NCBI GenBank assembly: GCA_036526255.1
Contig: DATCYW010000079.1
Location: 1 to 64,000 of the forward strand
Length of the DNA: 64,000 nt
DNA from: Malonomonas sp036526255
Lineage (GTDB): Bacteria; Desulfobacterota; Desulfuromonadia; Desulfuromonadales; Geopsychrobacteraceae
Direction: 5' to 3'
The number at the start of each line of letters is the position of its first letter. Position 1 is the stretch's first letter. Made by a program: the position numbers and the translations under genes. The notes under the pieces are model-generated. The model was not told the DNA's origin. It saw only the letters and a list, made by a program, of their open reading frames with translations, and did not search any database. Positions 17,168 to 25,812 of this stretch are shown here, piece after piece.

Positions 17168-18238
17168 ATGAAAATGAGCAAGGTTTTTGTCACCCTGATA
17201 AGCACAGCGCTACTGCTTGTTGCAGCTAATGCTTTTGCTTTGACCGGGGCCTGTGTCAGCTGTCACACCATGCACAACAGCCAGAACGGGGCTGCGATGA
17301 CCTTCGACGGTAGCGCAACTCCTAACAGCACCCTGTTGCGCGCCGGCACCTGTGGCGGTTGTCACGCCGATGCCACAGTCAATACCGGTGGTAACGGCAT
17401 CGGAAATCTGGCGATACCGCAGGTTGATGCGACAACGATCGCCACCATGCCGGCAGGTGGTTCTTTTAACTGGGTCAAGACCATGGACAGCACCGGTCAC
17501 AACGTTTCTGACCTTGGAATCGCGGTTGACGTTGCGTTGAATGAGCAGCCTCCGGGCTTTGATGAGACCATCAATACCGATATTAACGGTGGTGTCAACG
17601 CCTGGTCGACTCAATTGACCTGTGCTGGTACCAATGGTTGCCATGGTGACCATACCACTGGTGACGTGTTTAATGCTGTTAAGGGTGCCCACCATGACAA
17701 TGCCGGTGGCAATCTTACGACTGCTACGACCGTCGGAAACAGCTACCGCTTCCTGTTAGGGATCAAGGGTGGCGAGGATGATGACTGGGAGCAAACAGTT
17801 TCTGCGACCGATCACAACGTCTACTATGGTGCAGCACGGACCACGACTACGCCTAATCCAACTGACACCATTAGTTCGCTCTGTGCTCAGTGTCACGGCA
17901 AGTTCCACTCCGGTGTTGACATCGGTGGTGGCAATATGAGCAGCCCTTGGGTTCGTCACCCGACCGATATCAACATGGTTGCTGTCGGTGGTGAATACGC
18001 TGCCTATGTCTATAACGTTGAAGCACCTGTTGCGCTGAGCACTCTGCCTGCTGCTGTCAACGATGCAACCAGCTACGCCAGTGAGAAGATTGTCACCTGT
18101 GTCTCTTGTCACCGTGCACATGGTTCTGACCAGCCTGACCTGCTGCGTTGGGATTACGGCGTGATGAACGCTGGTACTGTCACTGCTGCTGCCGGTACCG
18201 GTTGTTTCCGCTGTCACACGACTAAAGACGGTATCTAA
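17168..18238 (+). CDS. OmcS/OmcE-like multihaem cytochrome, paralogue 3 (five CXXCH plus one CX5CH)
   Basis: A 356-residue secreted cytochrome with signal peptide ending ANAFA and a strong GAGGAGG site 7-8 bases before the ATG. Canonical motifs: CVSCH (TMHNSQN), CGGCH, CAQCH, CVSCH, CFRCH; a sixth site is CAGTNGCH, the CX5CH variant also seen in paralogue 1 at the same place. Conserved landmarks: GGSFNWV, GHNVSDLG, SYRFLLGIKGGEDDDWEQ, WVRHPTD, LLRWDY, HTTKDG. It follows paralogue 2 by 92 bases and ends in a good terminator. Six haems per subunit matches the number in OmcS, but spacing and length differ, so direct orthology is not claimed. Confidence 0.86.
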   Translation: MKMSKVFVTLISTALLLVAANAFALTGACVSCHTMHNSQNGAAMTFDGSATPNSTLLRAGTCGGCHADATVNTGGNGIGNLAIPQVDATTIATMPAGGSFNWVKTMDSTGHNVSDLGIAVDVALNEQPPGFDETINTDINGGVNAWSTQLTCAGTNGCHGDHTTGDVFNAVKGAHHDNAGGNLTTATTVGNSYRFLLGIKGGEDDDWEQTVSATDHNVYYGAARTTTTPNPTDTISSLCAQCHGKFHSGVDIGGGNMSSPWVRHPTDINMVAVGGEYAAYVYNVEAPVALSTLPAAVNDATSYASEKIVTCVSCHRAHGSDQPDLLRWDYGVMNAGTVTAAAGTGCFRCHTTKDGI

Positions 18239-18263
18239 TACTGTCAGTTGGTTGAGATGTAGT

Positions 18264-18294
18264 AAAAGGTCGGCCTTCGGGTCGACCTTTTTTT
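18264..18294 (+). terminator. Rho-independent terminator after the OmcS-like pair
   Basis: AAAAGGTCG (18264-18272) pairs with CGACCTTTT (18283-18291) around an inner CC-TTCG-GG loop, followed by a T-run. It lies 25 bases after the stop of paralogue 3. Confidence 0.88.
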
Positions 18295-18430
18295 CTTAAA
18301 AACCATTTCGGCTTTAGAGTTGCCGTGCTACGTCGACTCTGCTAGATTGCAAAAAGTTTATGTTTGTTGCGCCTGTGTGTTGTTGCTGAGGTGGATTCCT
18401 GTTGTTGGGTGACAAGCAACCTGGCGCCTG

Positions 18431-19600
18431 ATGGAGATTTCATTGAACTTCAAGGGAATGGTAATCCTTTCATATTGTTTGTTGCTGCCTTTTACGAGTA
18501 TGGCGGCAGAAAATCCCTGCCTTGTTTGTCATGAAGAGGTTGCGCAAAAGGGGCGCAGTGGTCGTTACGTTCATCACCCTTTTCTGCAAGGAGACTGTGG
18601 TCAGTGCCATGTTGCTGGTCAAAGTGTCACTGCTCCTTTGAAAAAAACTCCCCTGTCTATTGCAAAGAAAAAGCAGGAAAAAATCCGCTGGTTTCAGACT
18701 GTCTCCGGCAGGGAGCAGGAACATTGGCTGCGGCTGCCGACTGATAAGCTGACCTCTGGCCTGTATCTCAGGGCAACGGATGGCCGAATGCGCAGTCCAG
18801 TGCAGGAGGTTAAACTTCCAGACAGTGGTCGCTTGCCGCAGAAGCTGAATGATAATCAGGCCCCGCAGCAATCGGGGATAAGCGTTGCTGATGTTCGCCG
18901 AGGAATCAGTACGACTGCTACCTTGCAGTGGGAGACTGATGAGTATACAGATGCTACCCTGCACTACGGGGTTAAGGATCTGCGCTCGGTCATCAACGAT
19001 CGTCGTCTGGCCCGTCGTCATTCTCAGGTGCTGCTCGGTCTAGACGCGGATAAGGTTTACCAATATCAAATTATTTCTCATGATTTGCATGGTAATGAAA
19101 CCCGCTCGCCGGTCTTGGAATTTTCGACTGCTGAATCTTTTTTGTCCGAGGATGCTTACTACAGTGACAAGAGCACACTCTCAGGCGATATTGATTTGCG
19201 GTGGGAGTTGTTTCGGGTTAAAGATGACTACCTGTTGGTGGTCAAGGCGGATCGGCCAGTTTCTTTGTCCTTGGGCGCTGAAAACATAGAGCAGACTCTG
19301 AACACCGTAGAGCGGCAGGTTGCGTCGACCGAGAACTTTTCACACCCGATCTTGAAAAGCTCGTTCGATACCAATGTCACCGTCTGTAAGGCATGTCATC
19401 AGGGCGTTCGTGAGGAATATTCTCACCCGATCAATGTGCGGCCACGTGTCGGTATGGTTATTCCTAAAGAGTATCCATTGCTTCCCGATGGCAAAATCAG
19501 TTGTATGTCATGCCATGCCAATCATGCCTCGGGTAACGAATATCGTCTATTGAAGTCAGGTAAGGCCGATTTGTGCCGCGGTTGTCATAAGGATTATTAG
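18431..19600 (+). CDS. Pentahaem cytochrome with inserted FN3-like region
   Basis: A 389-residue exported protein; signal peptide about residues 1-25 (ending SMAA). Two haem motifs lie near the N-terminus (CLVCH, CGQCH) and three near the C-terminus (CKACH, CMSCH, CRGCH). The roughly 250 residues between hold no cysteine-histidine motif; residues about 155-235 read like a fibronectin-III/purple-phosphatase-type domain (ADVRRGISTTATLQWETDE, ATLHYGVKD, KVYQYQIISHDLHGNE). ATG 18431 has only a weak ribosome site. It follows the terminator, so it likely has its own promoter, which I could not pin down. A surface or periplasmic electron carrier with an adhesive or docking module is inferred. Confidence 0.8.
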   Translation: MEISLNFKGMVILSYCLLLPFTSMAAENPCLVCHEEVAQKGRSGRYVHHPFLQGDCGQCHVAGQSVTAPLKKTPLSIAKKKQEKIRWFQTVSGREQEHWLRLPTDKLTSGLYLRATDGRMRSPVQEVKLPDSGRLPQKLNDNQAPQQSGISVADVRRGISTTATLQWETDEYTDATLHYGVKDLRSVINDRRLARRHSQVLLGLDADKVYQYQIISHDLHGNETRSPVLEFSTAESFLSEDAYYSDKSTLSGDIDLRWELFRVKDDYLLVVKADRPVSLSLGAENIEQTLNTVERQVASTENFSHPILKSSFDTNVTVCKACHQGVREEYSHPINVRPRVGMVIPKEYPLLPDGKISCMSCHANHASGNEYRLLKSGKADLCRGCHKDY

Positions 19601-19632
19601 ACAGTTGTTAACGTTAGAGTATGGGGGTGTAG

Positions 19633-20184
19633 ATGGATAGTAAACCGTCATTTAAGGATCGCAAAAAACTGAACCTGAAGGTCAAGCATGAGTTTCAGCG
19701 CTGGTTGTTGAAGCAGGTTCTGGTTGCGGTCGTATTGAGTGCGGTGATTGCGGCGGTTGTTCTGTACTTTTATGCCCGTCAGGAAGTCATTGACTCTTTT
19801 TTTGATGCGCATGTAAAGATTCGCCGGGTCAGCGACTTGTTGCTGCCGGTCATTGCTGCCGCATCGGCAGTCAGTCTCTGTGTCGGGATTTTTCTGGCCA
19901 TGTTTCTGCCACAAAAAATTGCTGGGCCTATTTATCGCATTGAGCGTGATTTGCGGGCAATTGAAAGCGGCGATCTGACCACTAAGGTGCAGTTGCGTAC
20001 TGAAGATACTTTGCAGGACTTTGCTGAAACGGTCAGTCAGACGGTCGGTGCTGTCAGAGGGCGCGTCAGTGCCGTAAAAGACAACTGCCGACAGTTGGAG
20101 TTGGCGATTGTTGCCGGGGATAAGGAAAAGATTGCTGCGCTCCTTGCAGTGCAAAAAGAGCAGTTCGAGAAGCTGAAAACCTAA
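19633..20184 (+). CDS. Two-helix membrane protein with HAMP domain, no output domain
   Basis: A 183-residue protein with two membrane helices (about residues 27-50 and 70-92) separated by a very short outside loop, then a HAMP domain (about 92-145; PQKIAGPIYRIERDLRAIESGDLTTKV). The C-terminal 40 residues are a short helical tail without kinase, cyclase or methyl-accepting signalling motifs. It may be a free-standing HAMP adaptor or a remnant of a chemoreceptor-like protein. It starts 32 bases after the pentahaem cytochrome and could be co-transcribed with it. Confidence 0.72.
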   Translation: MDSKPSFKDRKKLNLKVKHEFQRWLLKQVLVAVVLSAVIAAVVLYFYARQEVIDSFFDAHVKIRRVSDLLLPVIAAASAVSLCVGIFLAMFLPQKIAGPIYRIERDLRAIESGDLTTKVQLRTEDTLQDFAETVSQTVGAVRGRVSAVKDNCRQLELAIVAGDKEKIAALLAVQKEQFEKLKT

Positions 20185-20251
20185 AGCTGGACACTGCTGC
20201 ATTCTTGGTGATATAGAATCTTTTTTTATCCTGACAATCAAGGGACTAAAT

Positions 20252-21118
20252 TTGGCCAGACGTTTTACCATCATGATTCTCCCTGAGGGGAGTACCAAGG
20301 TTCGCAAGGTTCGCCTTTCACGCTGGGCGCTGTCCACTGCAGTGGCTTTGTGCTGTCTTTTATCCGGATTGTTTTTCTACCTTCTTTACGCATATCAGGA
20401 GACCGCTGTTGATCTGGCCGAGTTGGGCCGGCTGCGTAATGAAAATGCCCAGCAGCGTCTGGATTTGCAGCGCCTGACGGCTGGCCTTGGCGATCTGCAG
20501 CACGAAATGTTTCTACTTACCGAAAATGAGGCGCGAGTCAGGCAGTTGGCCAATCTGGACCGTTCGCCACAAACGATTCCGGTTGCTATGGGCGGGATGC
20601 CTGAAGCGATCAATGATGAAAGCCTCGATCTTGTTCAGCAGCGCATCGATTTCCTGCAGCTGGCAATAGATCTGCGCCGCCAGAGTCAGGAAGAGGTCCG
20701 CAATCTACTGAACGATCAGGTCTCTTTAAGTCGTGCAACGCCCGGCGGCTGGCCGACCAAGGGGTGGCTGACATCGTCGTTCGGAATGCGGGATCTCTCT
20801 GGGAACGGCAAGAGTCGCATTCATGAAGGGCTTGATATTGCAGCCAATATCGGTACGCCGGTTACGGCAACAGCTGATGGGGTTGTTGCGCGGGTCGAAT
20901 ATCTGCCGGCTTATGGGAAGATGGTTGTTCTCGATCACGGCTACGGTTATCGGACCCTGTTCGCCCATAATTCGCGCATCCTGGTGAAGTCAGGGCAGCG
21001 CGTCGTGCGGGGTGAGCGGATTGCCGAAGTTGGTAATACCGGCCGCTCCACCGGATCGCATCTGCATTATGAAGTCCTCCTCAACGGTGTGCCGATAGAT
21101 CCGCGTAAATTCCTCTAG
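20252..21118 (+). CDS. Membrane-anchored M23-family metallopeptidase
   Basis: A 288-residue protein, start TTG 20252 after AAGGGA. One membrane helix (about 28-50), a coiled-coil segment (about 52-165) and a C-terminal LytM/M23 domain (about 168-288). Zinc-site residues are present: HEGLDIA (H..xD) and the HLHYE pair near the end, with GNTGRSTGSHLH and a terminal PIDPRKFL typical of the family. Active members cut peptidoglycan cross-links, so this is probably a real hydrolase rather than an EnvC-like inactive copy. It precedes secA, a gene order I recall from Geobacter relatives. Confidence 0.88.
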   Translation: MARRFTIMILPEGSTKVRKVRLSRWALSTAVALCCLLSGLFFYLLYAYQETAVDLAELGRLRNENAQQRLDLQRLTAGLGDLQHEMFLLTENEARVRQLANLDRSPQTIPVAMGGMPEAINDESLDLVQQRIDFLQLAIDLRRQSQEEVRNLLNDQVSLSRATPGGWPTKGWLTSSFGMRDLSGNGKSRIHEGLDIAANIGTPVTATADGVVARVEYLPAYGKMVVLDHGYGYRTLFAHNSRILVKSGQRVVRGERIAEVGNTGRSTGSHLHYEVLLNGVPIDPRKFL

Positions 21119-21262
21119 CAGTTTCCTTTATAGTCTCTTTGCGGTTAATCCTTTTTCTCCTCTGCTGGTTTCAGTCTTTTATCTGGTGTCAACACTTGCT
21201 GACAGGGGTGCGGAATCTCTTTGTAACCTCAGTTAAATACAATGTTTTTCAGCTGTTCAGGC

Positions 21263-21292
21263 TTGTTCGGTCTGCTTTCTGTGTGCTAGTAT
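21263..21292 (+). promoter_or_regulatory. Candidate extended -10 promoter for secA
   Basis: TTGTTC (21263-21268), 18-base spacer, TAGTAT (21287-21292) preceded by TGC, an extended -10 element. A short inverted repeat TGTCA-N8-TGACA (21187-21204) lies upstream and could bind a regulator. Moderate match only. Confidence 0.4.
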
Positions 21293-21394
21293 GGCGCCGG
21301 CCTAATTAACCAGAAGCTGTTTTGAAATTATCCACACACCCTTCATCCGAAAAACGTAGCAGCCATGCTGCACGATCTCTGGAGTTCCATAAAT

Positions 21395-24085
21395 ATGATC
21401 CGTAGTTTAGTTAAAAAAATTGTGGGCAGTAAGAATGAACGCGAGTTGAAAAGACTTCAGGTCCAGGTCGAAAAAATCAATTCTCTCGAGGCAGAGTTCG
21501 AGGCGCTTTCAGAGGATCAGTTGAAGGCGAAAACGATTGAATTCCGTCAGCGATTTAGCGACGGAGAAACATTAGATCAGCTGTTGCCTGAAGCATTCGC
21601 TGTCGTCCGTGAGGCCAGTAAGCGGGTTTTGGGGATGCGCCATTTTGATGTCCAGTTGATCGGTGGCATGGTGCTGCATTCCGGCAAGATTGCCGAAATG
21701 AAAACCGGCGAAGGTAAAACCCTGGTGGCCACCTTGCCGACTTATCTGAATGCGTTGACTGAAAAAGGCGTTCACGTGGTCACTGTGAACGATTACCTGG
21801 CAAGTCGTGATGCTGCATGGATGGGGCAGCTTTACCAGTATCTGGGGCTGTCGGTCGGTTGCATCGTTCACGGTCTCACCGATGTTCAGCGCAAAGCCGC
21901 CTATAATGCGGATATCACCTACGGCACCAACAATGAGTTCGGCTTTGATTATCTGCGGGATAATATGAAGTTCGATCTCAAGGATTACGCCCAGCGCCCA
22001 TTGCACTATGCCATCGTCGATGAGGTCGACTCGATCCTGATTGACGAAGCCAGAACCCCGCTGATTATTTCCGGCCCCAGCGAAGCATCCAGTGAGCTTT
22101 ATAATATGGTCAACCAGATCATCCCGCTGCTCAAAAAGGGCGAGACGATCGAAGAGCGTGATGGCGCGATCGGCCAGGCGACCAAGCGGCACACCGGCGA
22201 GTTCACGGTCGATGAAAAGGCAAAATCGGCAGCGCTGACTGAAGATGGCGTGTTGAAAGTCGAGAAACTGCTGAAGGTTGATAACCTGTATGAGCCGAAA
22301 AACATTGAACTGCTGCACCATGTCAATCAGGCTCTCAAGGCTCATGCCCTGTTCAAGCGGGATGTCGATTACGTCGTCAAGGACGGCGAAGTTCAGATCG
22401 TCGATGAATTTACCGGGCGCTTAATGCCGGGCCGTCGTTGGAGCGATGGTCTGCATCAGGCGGTGGAAGCAAAGGAAGGGGTGAAAATCGAAAGCGAAAA
22501 CCAGACGCTGGCGACCATCACCTTTCAGAATTATTTCCGGATGTACGAAAAACTGTCCGGGATGACCGGTACCGCTGATACAGAGGCAGTCGAATTCGGT
22601 CAGATCTATAAGCTTGAGGTTGTGGTCATTCCGACCAATCGCCCGATGCAACGGATCGATAAAGCCGATGTGATCTACAAGACTGAGAAAGAGAAATTCC
22701 TCGCGGTCATCGAGGATATCGTCGAATGCCATAAGCTCGGTCAGCCGGTTCTGGTCGGCACGATCTCGATTGAAAAGTCAGAAATTCTTGCTGCACAGCT
22801 GAAAAAACGCGGGGTCCCGCACAATGTACTAAACGCCAAGCAGCACGAACGTGAAGCCATGATCGTGGCACAGGCTGGGCGCAAAGGTGCTGTAACCATC
22901 GCGACCAACATGGCCGGACGCGGTACCGATATTGTGCTGGGCGGTAATCCTGAAATGATGGCGCGCGCCGAAGCGGCCAGCGCTGAAGATCCTGAAGCCG
23001 CCTACCTTGAGGCGCTGCCGCGCTTCGAGGTCAGCTGTAAGGCTGAACGGCAGGAAGTCCTCGACGCCGGCGGCTTTTATATCCTCGGTACCGAACGGCA
23101 TGAATCCCGCCGTATTGACAATCAGTTGCGGGGCCGTTCAGGCCGTCAGGGCGATCCGGGCAAGAGTCATTTTTACTTGAGCCTGGAGGATGATCTGCTG
23201 CGGATTTTCGGTTCGCAGCGGGTTGCTTATGTCATGGAAAAACTGAAAATCCCCGAAGGCGAGCCGATCGAACACGGGATTATCAGCAAAGCTATTGAAA
23301 ATGCGCAGAAAAAGGTCGAGGCTCATAACTTCGAAATCCGCAAGCATCTGATAGAATATGACGATGTCATGAACCGCCAGCGCGAAGTGATCTACACGCA
23401 GCGTCGCGAAGTTCTCAGCGGTGAAAATCTGAAAGAGACCGTCGATGGCATCGCCAGCGAAACTATTGAGGATATGATCGCCTCCTTCTGCCCGGAGAAA
23501 ACTTCGGCCAGCGAGTGGGACTGGGAGCGCCTGAACGAAGATTTTGGTAATCAGTTCGCTTTTCTGCCGGACCTGAGCTCGCTCGATCTGCAGAAAACAA
23601 CCCGCTCAGAACTGGAGCAGCTGTTAAAAGCGCAGGCTGAAGGGCGGCTGCTGGCCAAAGAAGAAGACTTTACTCCGCCAATCATGCTGCAGCTGATGCG
23701 CTACCTGTTGCTGCAGACCATCGATTCGCAGTGGAAAGATCACCTGCTTTCAATCGACCATCTCAAAGAAGGGATTGGTCTGCGCGGCTATGGGCAGAAG
23801 AACCCCAAGGAAGAATATAAACGTGAAGCCTATGGTCTGTTTATGGCGATGATGGGGCGGATTCGGCAGGAAGTTCTGCAGAAACTCTATCGTGTTCAGC
23901 TGACGCGTGAAGAAGATGTTGAGCAGATGGAGGCGCAACAACGCCGCCAACAGTTGACATTGAATCGGGCAGGGGGCGAAGATCAGGTTCGTAAACCGAA
24001 TACCCGCGATGAAGACAAGGTTGGACGGAACGACCCCTGTTCCTGTGGCAGTGGTAAAAAGTACAAGAAATGCTGCGGTAAGTAG
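21395..24085 (+). CDS. secA: Preprotein translocase ATPase SecA
   Basis: An 896-residue SecA from ATG 21395 (MIRSLVKKIVGSKNERELKRL); the ATG at 21365 would add ten residues not expected in the family. Seen: the DEAD motor with Walker A-type MKTGEGKT, DEVDSILIDEART, the cross-linking region MTGTADTEA, the second motor lobe ATNMAGRGTDIVLGGNPEM and LRGRSGRQGDPG, and a C-terminal zinc motif CSCGSGKKYKKCC that binds SecB. Length is normal. It drives export through SecYEG, including the many cytochromes upstream, which must cross unfolded before haem attachment. Confidence 0.98.
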   Translation: MIRSLVKKIVGSKNERELKRLQVQVEKINSLEAEFEALSEDQLKAKTIEFRQRFSDGETLDQLLPEAFAVVREASKRVLGMRHFDVQLIGGMVLHSGKIAEMKTGEGKTLVATLPTYLNALTEKGVHVVTVNDYLASRDAAWMGQLYQYLGLSVGCIVHGLTDVQRKAAYNADITYGTNNEFGFDYLRDNMKFDLKDYAQRPLHYAIVDEVDSILIDEARTPLIISGPSEASSELYNMVNQIIPLLKKGETIEERDGAIGQATKRHTGEFTVDEKAKSAALTEDGVLKVEKLLKVDNLYEPKNIELLHHVNQALKAHALFKRDVDYVVKDGEVQIVDEFTGRLMPGRRWSDGLHQAVEAKEGVKIESENQTLATITFQNYFRMYEKLSGMTGTADTEAVEFGQIYKLEVVVIPTNRPMQRIDKADVIYKTEKEKFLAVIEDIVECHKLGQPVLVGTISIEKSEILAAQLKKRGVPHNVLNAKQHEREAMIVAQAGRKGAVTIATNMAGRGTDIVLGGNPEMMARAEAASAEDPEAAYLEALPRFEVSCKAERQEVLDAGGFYILGTERHESRRIDNQLRGRSGRQGDPGKSHFYLSLEDDLLRIFGSQRVAYVMEKLKIPEGEPIEHGIISKAIENAQKKVEAHNFEIRKHLIEYDDVMNRQREVIYTQRREVLSGENLKETVDGIASETIEDMIASFCPEKTSASEWDWERLNEDFGNQFAFLPDLSSLDLQKTTRSELEQLLKAQAEGRLLAKEEDFTPPIMLQLMRYLLLQTIDSQWKDHLLSIDHLKEGIGLRGYGQKNPKEEYKREAYGLFMAMMGRIRQEVLQKLYRVQLTREEDVEQMEAQQRRQQLTLNRAGGEDQVRKPNTRDEDKVGRNDPCSCGSGKKYKKCCGK

Positions 24086-24108
24086 ATTTTCTACAGGCGA
24101 AAAAATCT

Positions 24109-25809
24109 ATGACAAAAAATGATCAGCTGCAAAAGCCAGCAATTCTTCTGGTCGATGATGTTCCCCTGATCCTGGATCTGTTACAGGATATTCTGGAAGG
24201 CCAGGGGTATGCTGTGTTGCGGTCGGAAAAAGGGAGCAATGTCCCTGAAATTCTCGACCGCGAAGATGTCGCGCTGGTGTTTTGCGATGTTTCACTGCCG
24301 GATGTGCATGGCGTCGAAGTTTTACGGATGATCAAGCAACATACTCCTGAGGTTCAGGTGATTATGATCTCCGGGCAGCAGGATTTTGATGTGGCCCGTC
24401 AGGTGCTGCGTGAGCGAGCGCTCGATTATCTGGTCAAGCCATTCTCGCAAACCGAGGTTCTTGATGCGGTCAAGCAGGGGCTGGCCGCCTACGAACATGC
24501 CGTCCACCAGAGCCAAGCCAGGGTCGAGGCGCAGCGACGTATGTCGGATCTGGTTCTGCTCAAGCAGATCGGCGAGACGGCTAATTCAGGTGGCGACCTG
24601 CAGGAGCTGTTCGATCAGATTCTGGATTCCATCGTCGATTCCGCCGGCGTAGAAGTGGCCTCGCTGATGTTGCTCAAGCCCGATGGCCTGCTGCATATCG
24701 CGTCAGCTCGCGGCCTTTCAGAAAATATCATCAGTTCGGTCCGGGTTGCTGCCGGAGAAGGTGTCTCCGGTCACGTTCTGGCGACCCGCGAGCCGGTCTT
24801 GATCTCCAACCTGCAGCAGGACAGTCGTTTCAAGAGCCTCGTCGGCGGTGAGCGTTACAGCACCCAATCACTGCTGTCGGTGCCGATTATGGTCCGTGAT
24901 GAACTGGTCGGGGTTATCAACGTCAACAACAAACTCTCCGCCGAATCCTTCGATCTCGAGGATCAGAATCTGCTGGTTGCCATCGCCAATCAGGTTGCGC
25001 TGGCGATGGAAAACTTCAAGCTGGTTAACAGCCTGCGTCTGCAGGCTGATACCCTTGAGCGGACCAACGAGGATCTGGTCCGGCTGAACCGCGCCAGAAC
25101 CCGGCTGGTCTGTAACCTTTCCCACGAACTGAAGACCCCGCTTACCTCGATCATGGGCTATGTCGATCTGGCTCTGACCTTTTACTCCAAGCTTTCCGAG
25201 CAGGAATTCAAGGATTATCTCAAGCTGGTGCGCGAAGAGGGGGGGCGACTGGATAAGCTGATCACCGGAATGCTGAGACTTTTCTCCATCGAGTCCGAAC
25301 GTGAGATCTGGCGCTGGAAATCGTTCGGGGTCCCATGGTCGATCGCTGATGCTTTTCAGTACTATGACAAGGCAATGACAGCCAATCATATTGTTGCAGA
25401 ACTTGAAATACAGGATGATTTACCAGAAGTTTACGGCGATCCGGAAAAGTTCGGCATGGCCTTTAACTCGTTGATCGACAATGCCACCAAATTTAACCGC
25501 GAAGGCGGTCTGGTGCGGGTCGTCGCGGAAACCCGTGATTTTGAAGGTCTGGAATATGTTTATCTTCAGGTTTTCAATCATGGTCAGACTGTGCCACTAG
25601 AGGCGCACGAGACGATTTTCAATTCATACACTCAGTTAGGGAATATTGACACGGAAAAGCCACACGGTGTCGGCATCGGTCTGGCTCTGGTCAAGGTCGT
25701 TATCGACCGAATGAAGGGGGATATCTTCCTCGAAAAGGTTGAGGGTGAAGGCACCTGCTTTGGCTTACTGCTTCCCACCGAAGAAACCTACAACAAGTTG
25801 AAGGGGTAG
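24109..25809 (+). CDS. Receiver-GAF-histidine kinase hybrid
   Basis: A 566-residue soluble signalling protein. Residues 10-125 are a receiver domain with phospho-acceptor Asp in VFCDVSLPD and the LVKPFS lysine. A GAF domain follows (about 160-305; EVASLMLLKPDGLLH, GVSGHVLATREPVLI, VPIMVRDELVGVINVNN). The HisKA histidine is in NLSHELKTPLTSIMGY (about residue 345), and the ATPase domain shows N-box SLIDNATKFN and the G-box GVGIGLALVKV. There is no membrane helix. The order receiver-first makes it a kinase that is itself switched by an upstream kinase. Starts 23 bases after secA; its partner is not encoded nearby. Confidence 0.9.
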   Translation: MTKNDQLQKPAILLVDDVPLILDLLQDILEGQGYAVLRSEKGSNVPEILDREDVALVFCDVSLPDVHGVEVLRMIKQHTPEVQVIMISGQQDFDVARQVLRERALDYLVKPFSQTEVLDAVKQGLAAYEHAVHQSQARVEAQRRMSDLVLLKQIGETANSGGDLQELFDQILDSIVDSAGVEVASLMLLKPDGLLHIASARGLSENIISSVRVAAGEGVSGHVLATREPVLISNLQQDSRFKSLVGGERYSTQSLLSVPIMVRDELVGVINVNNKLSAESFDLEDQNLLVAIANQVALAMENFKLVNSLRLQADTLERTNEDLVRLNRARTRLVCNLSHELKTPLTSIMGYVDLALTFYSKLSEQEFKDYLKLVREEGGRLDKLITGMLRLFSIESEREIWRWKSFGVPWSIADAFQYYDKAMTANHIVAELEIQDDLPEVYGDPEKFGMAFNSLIDNATKFNREGGLVRVVAETRDFEGLEYVYLQVFNHGQTVPLEAHETIFNSYTQLGNIDTEKPHGVGIGLALVKVVIDRMKGDIFLEKVEGEGTCFGLLLPTEETYNKLKG

Positions 25810-25812
25810 AGG

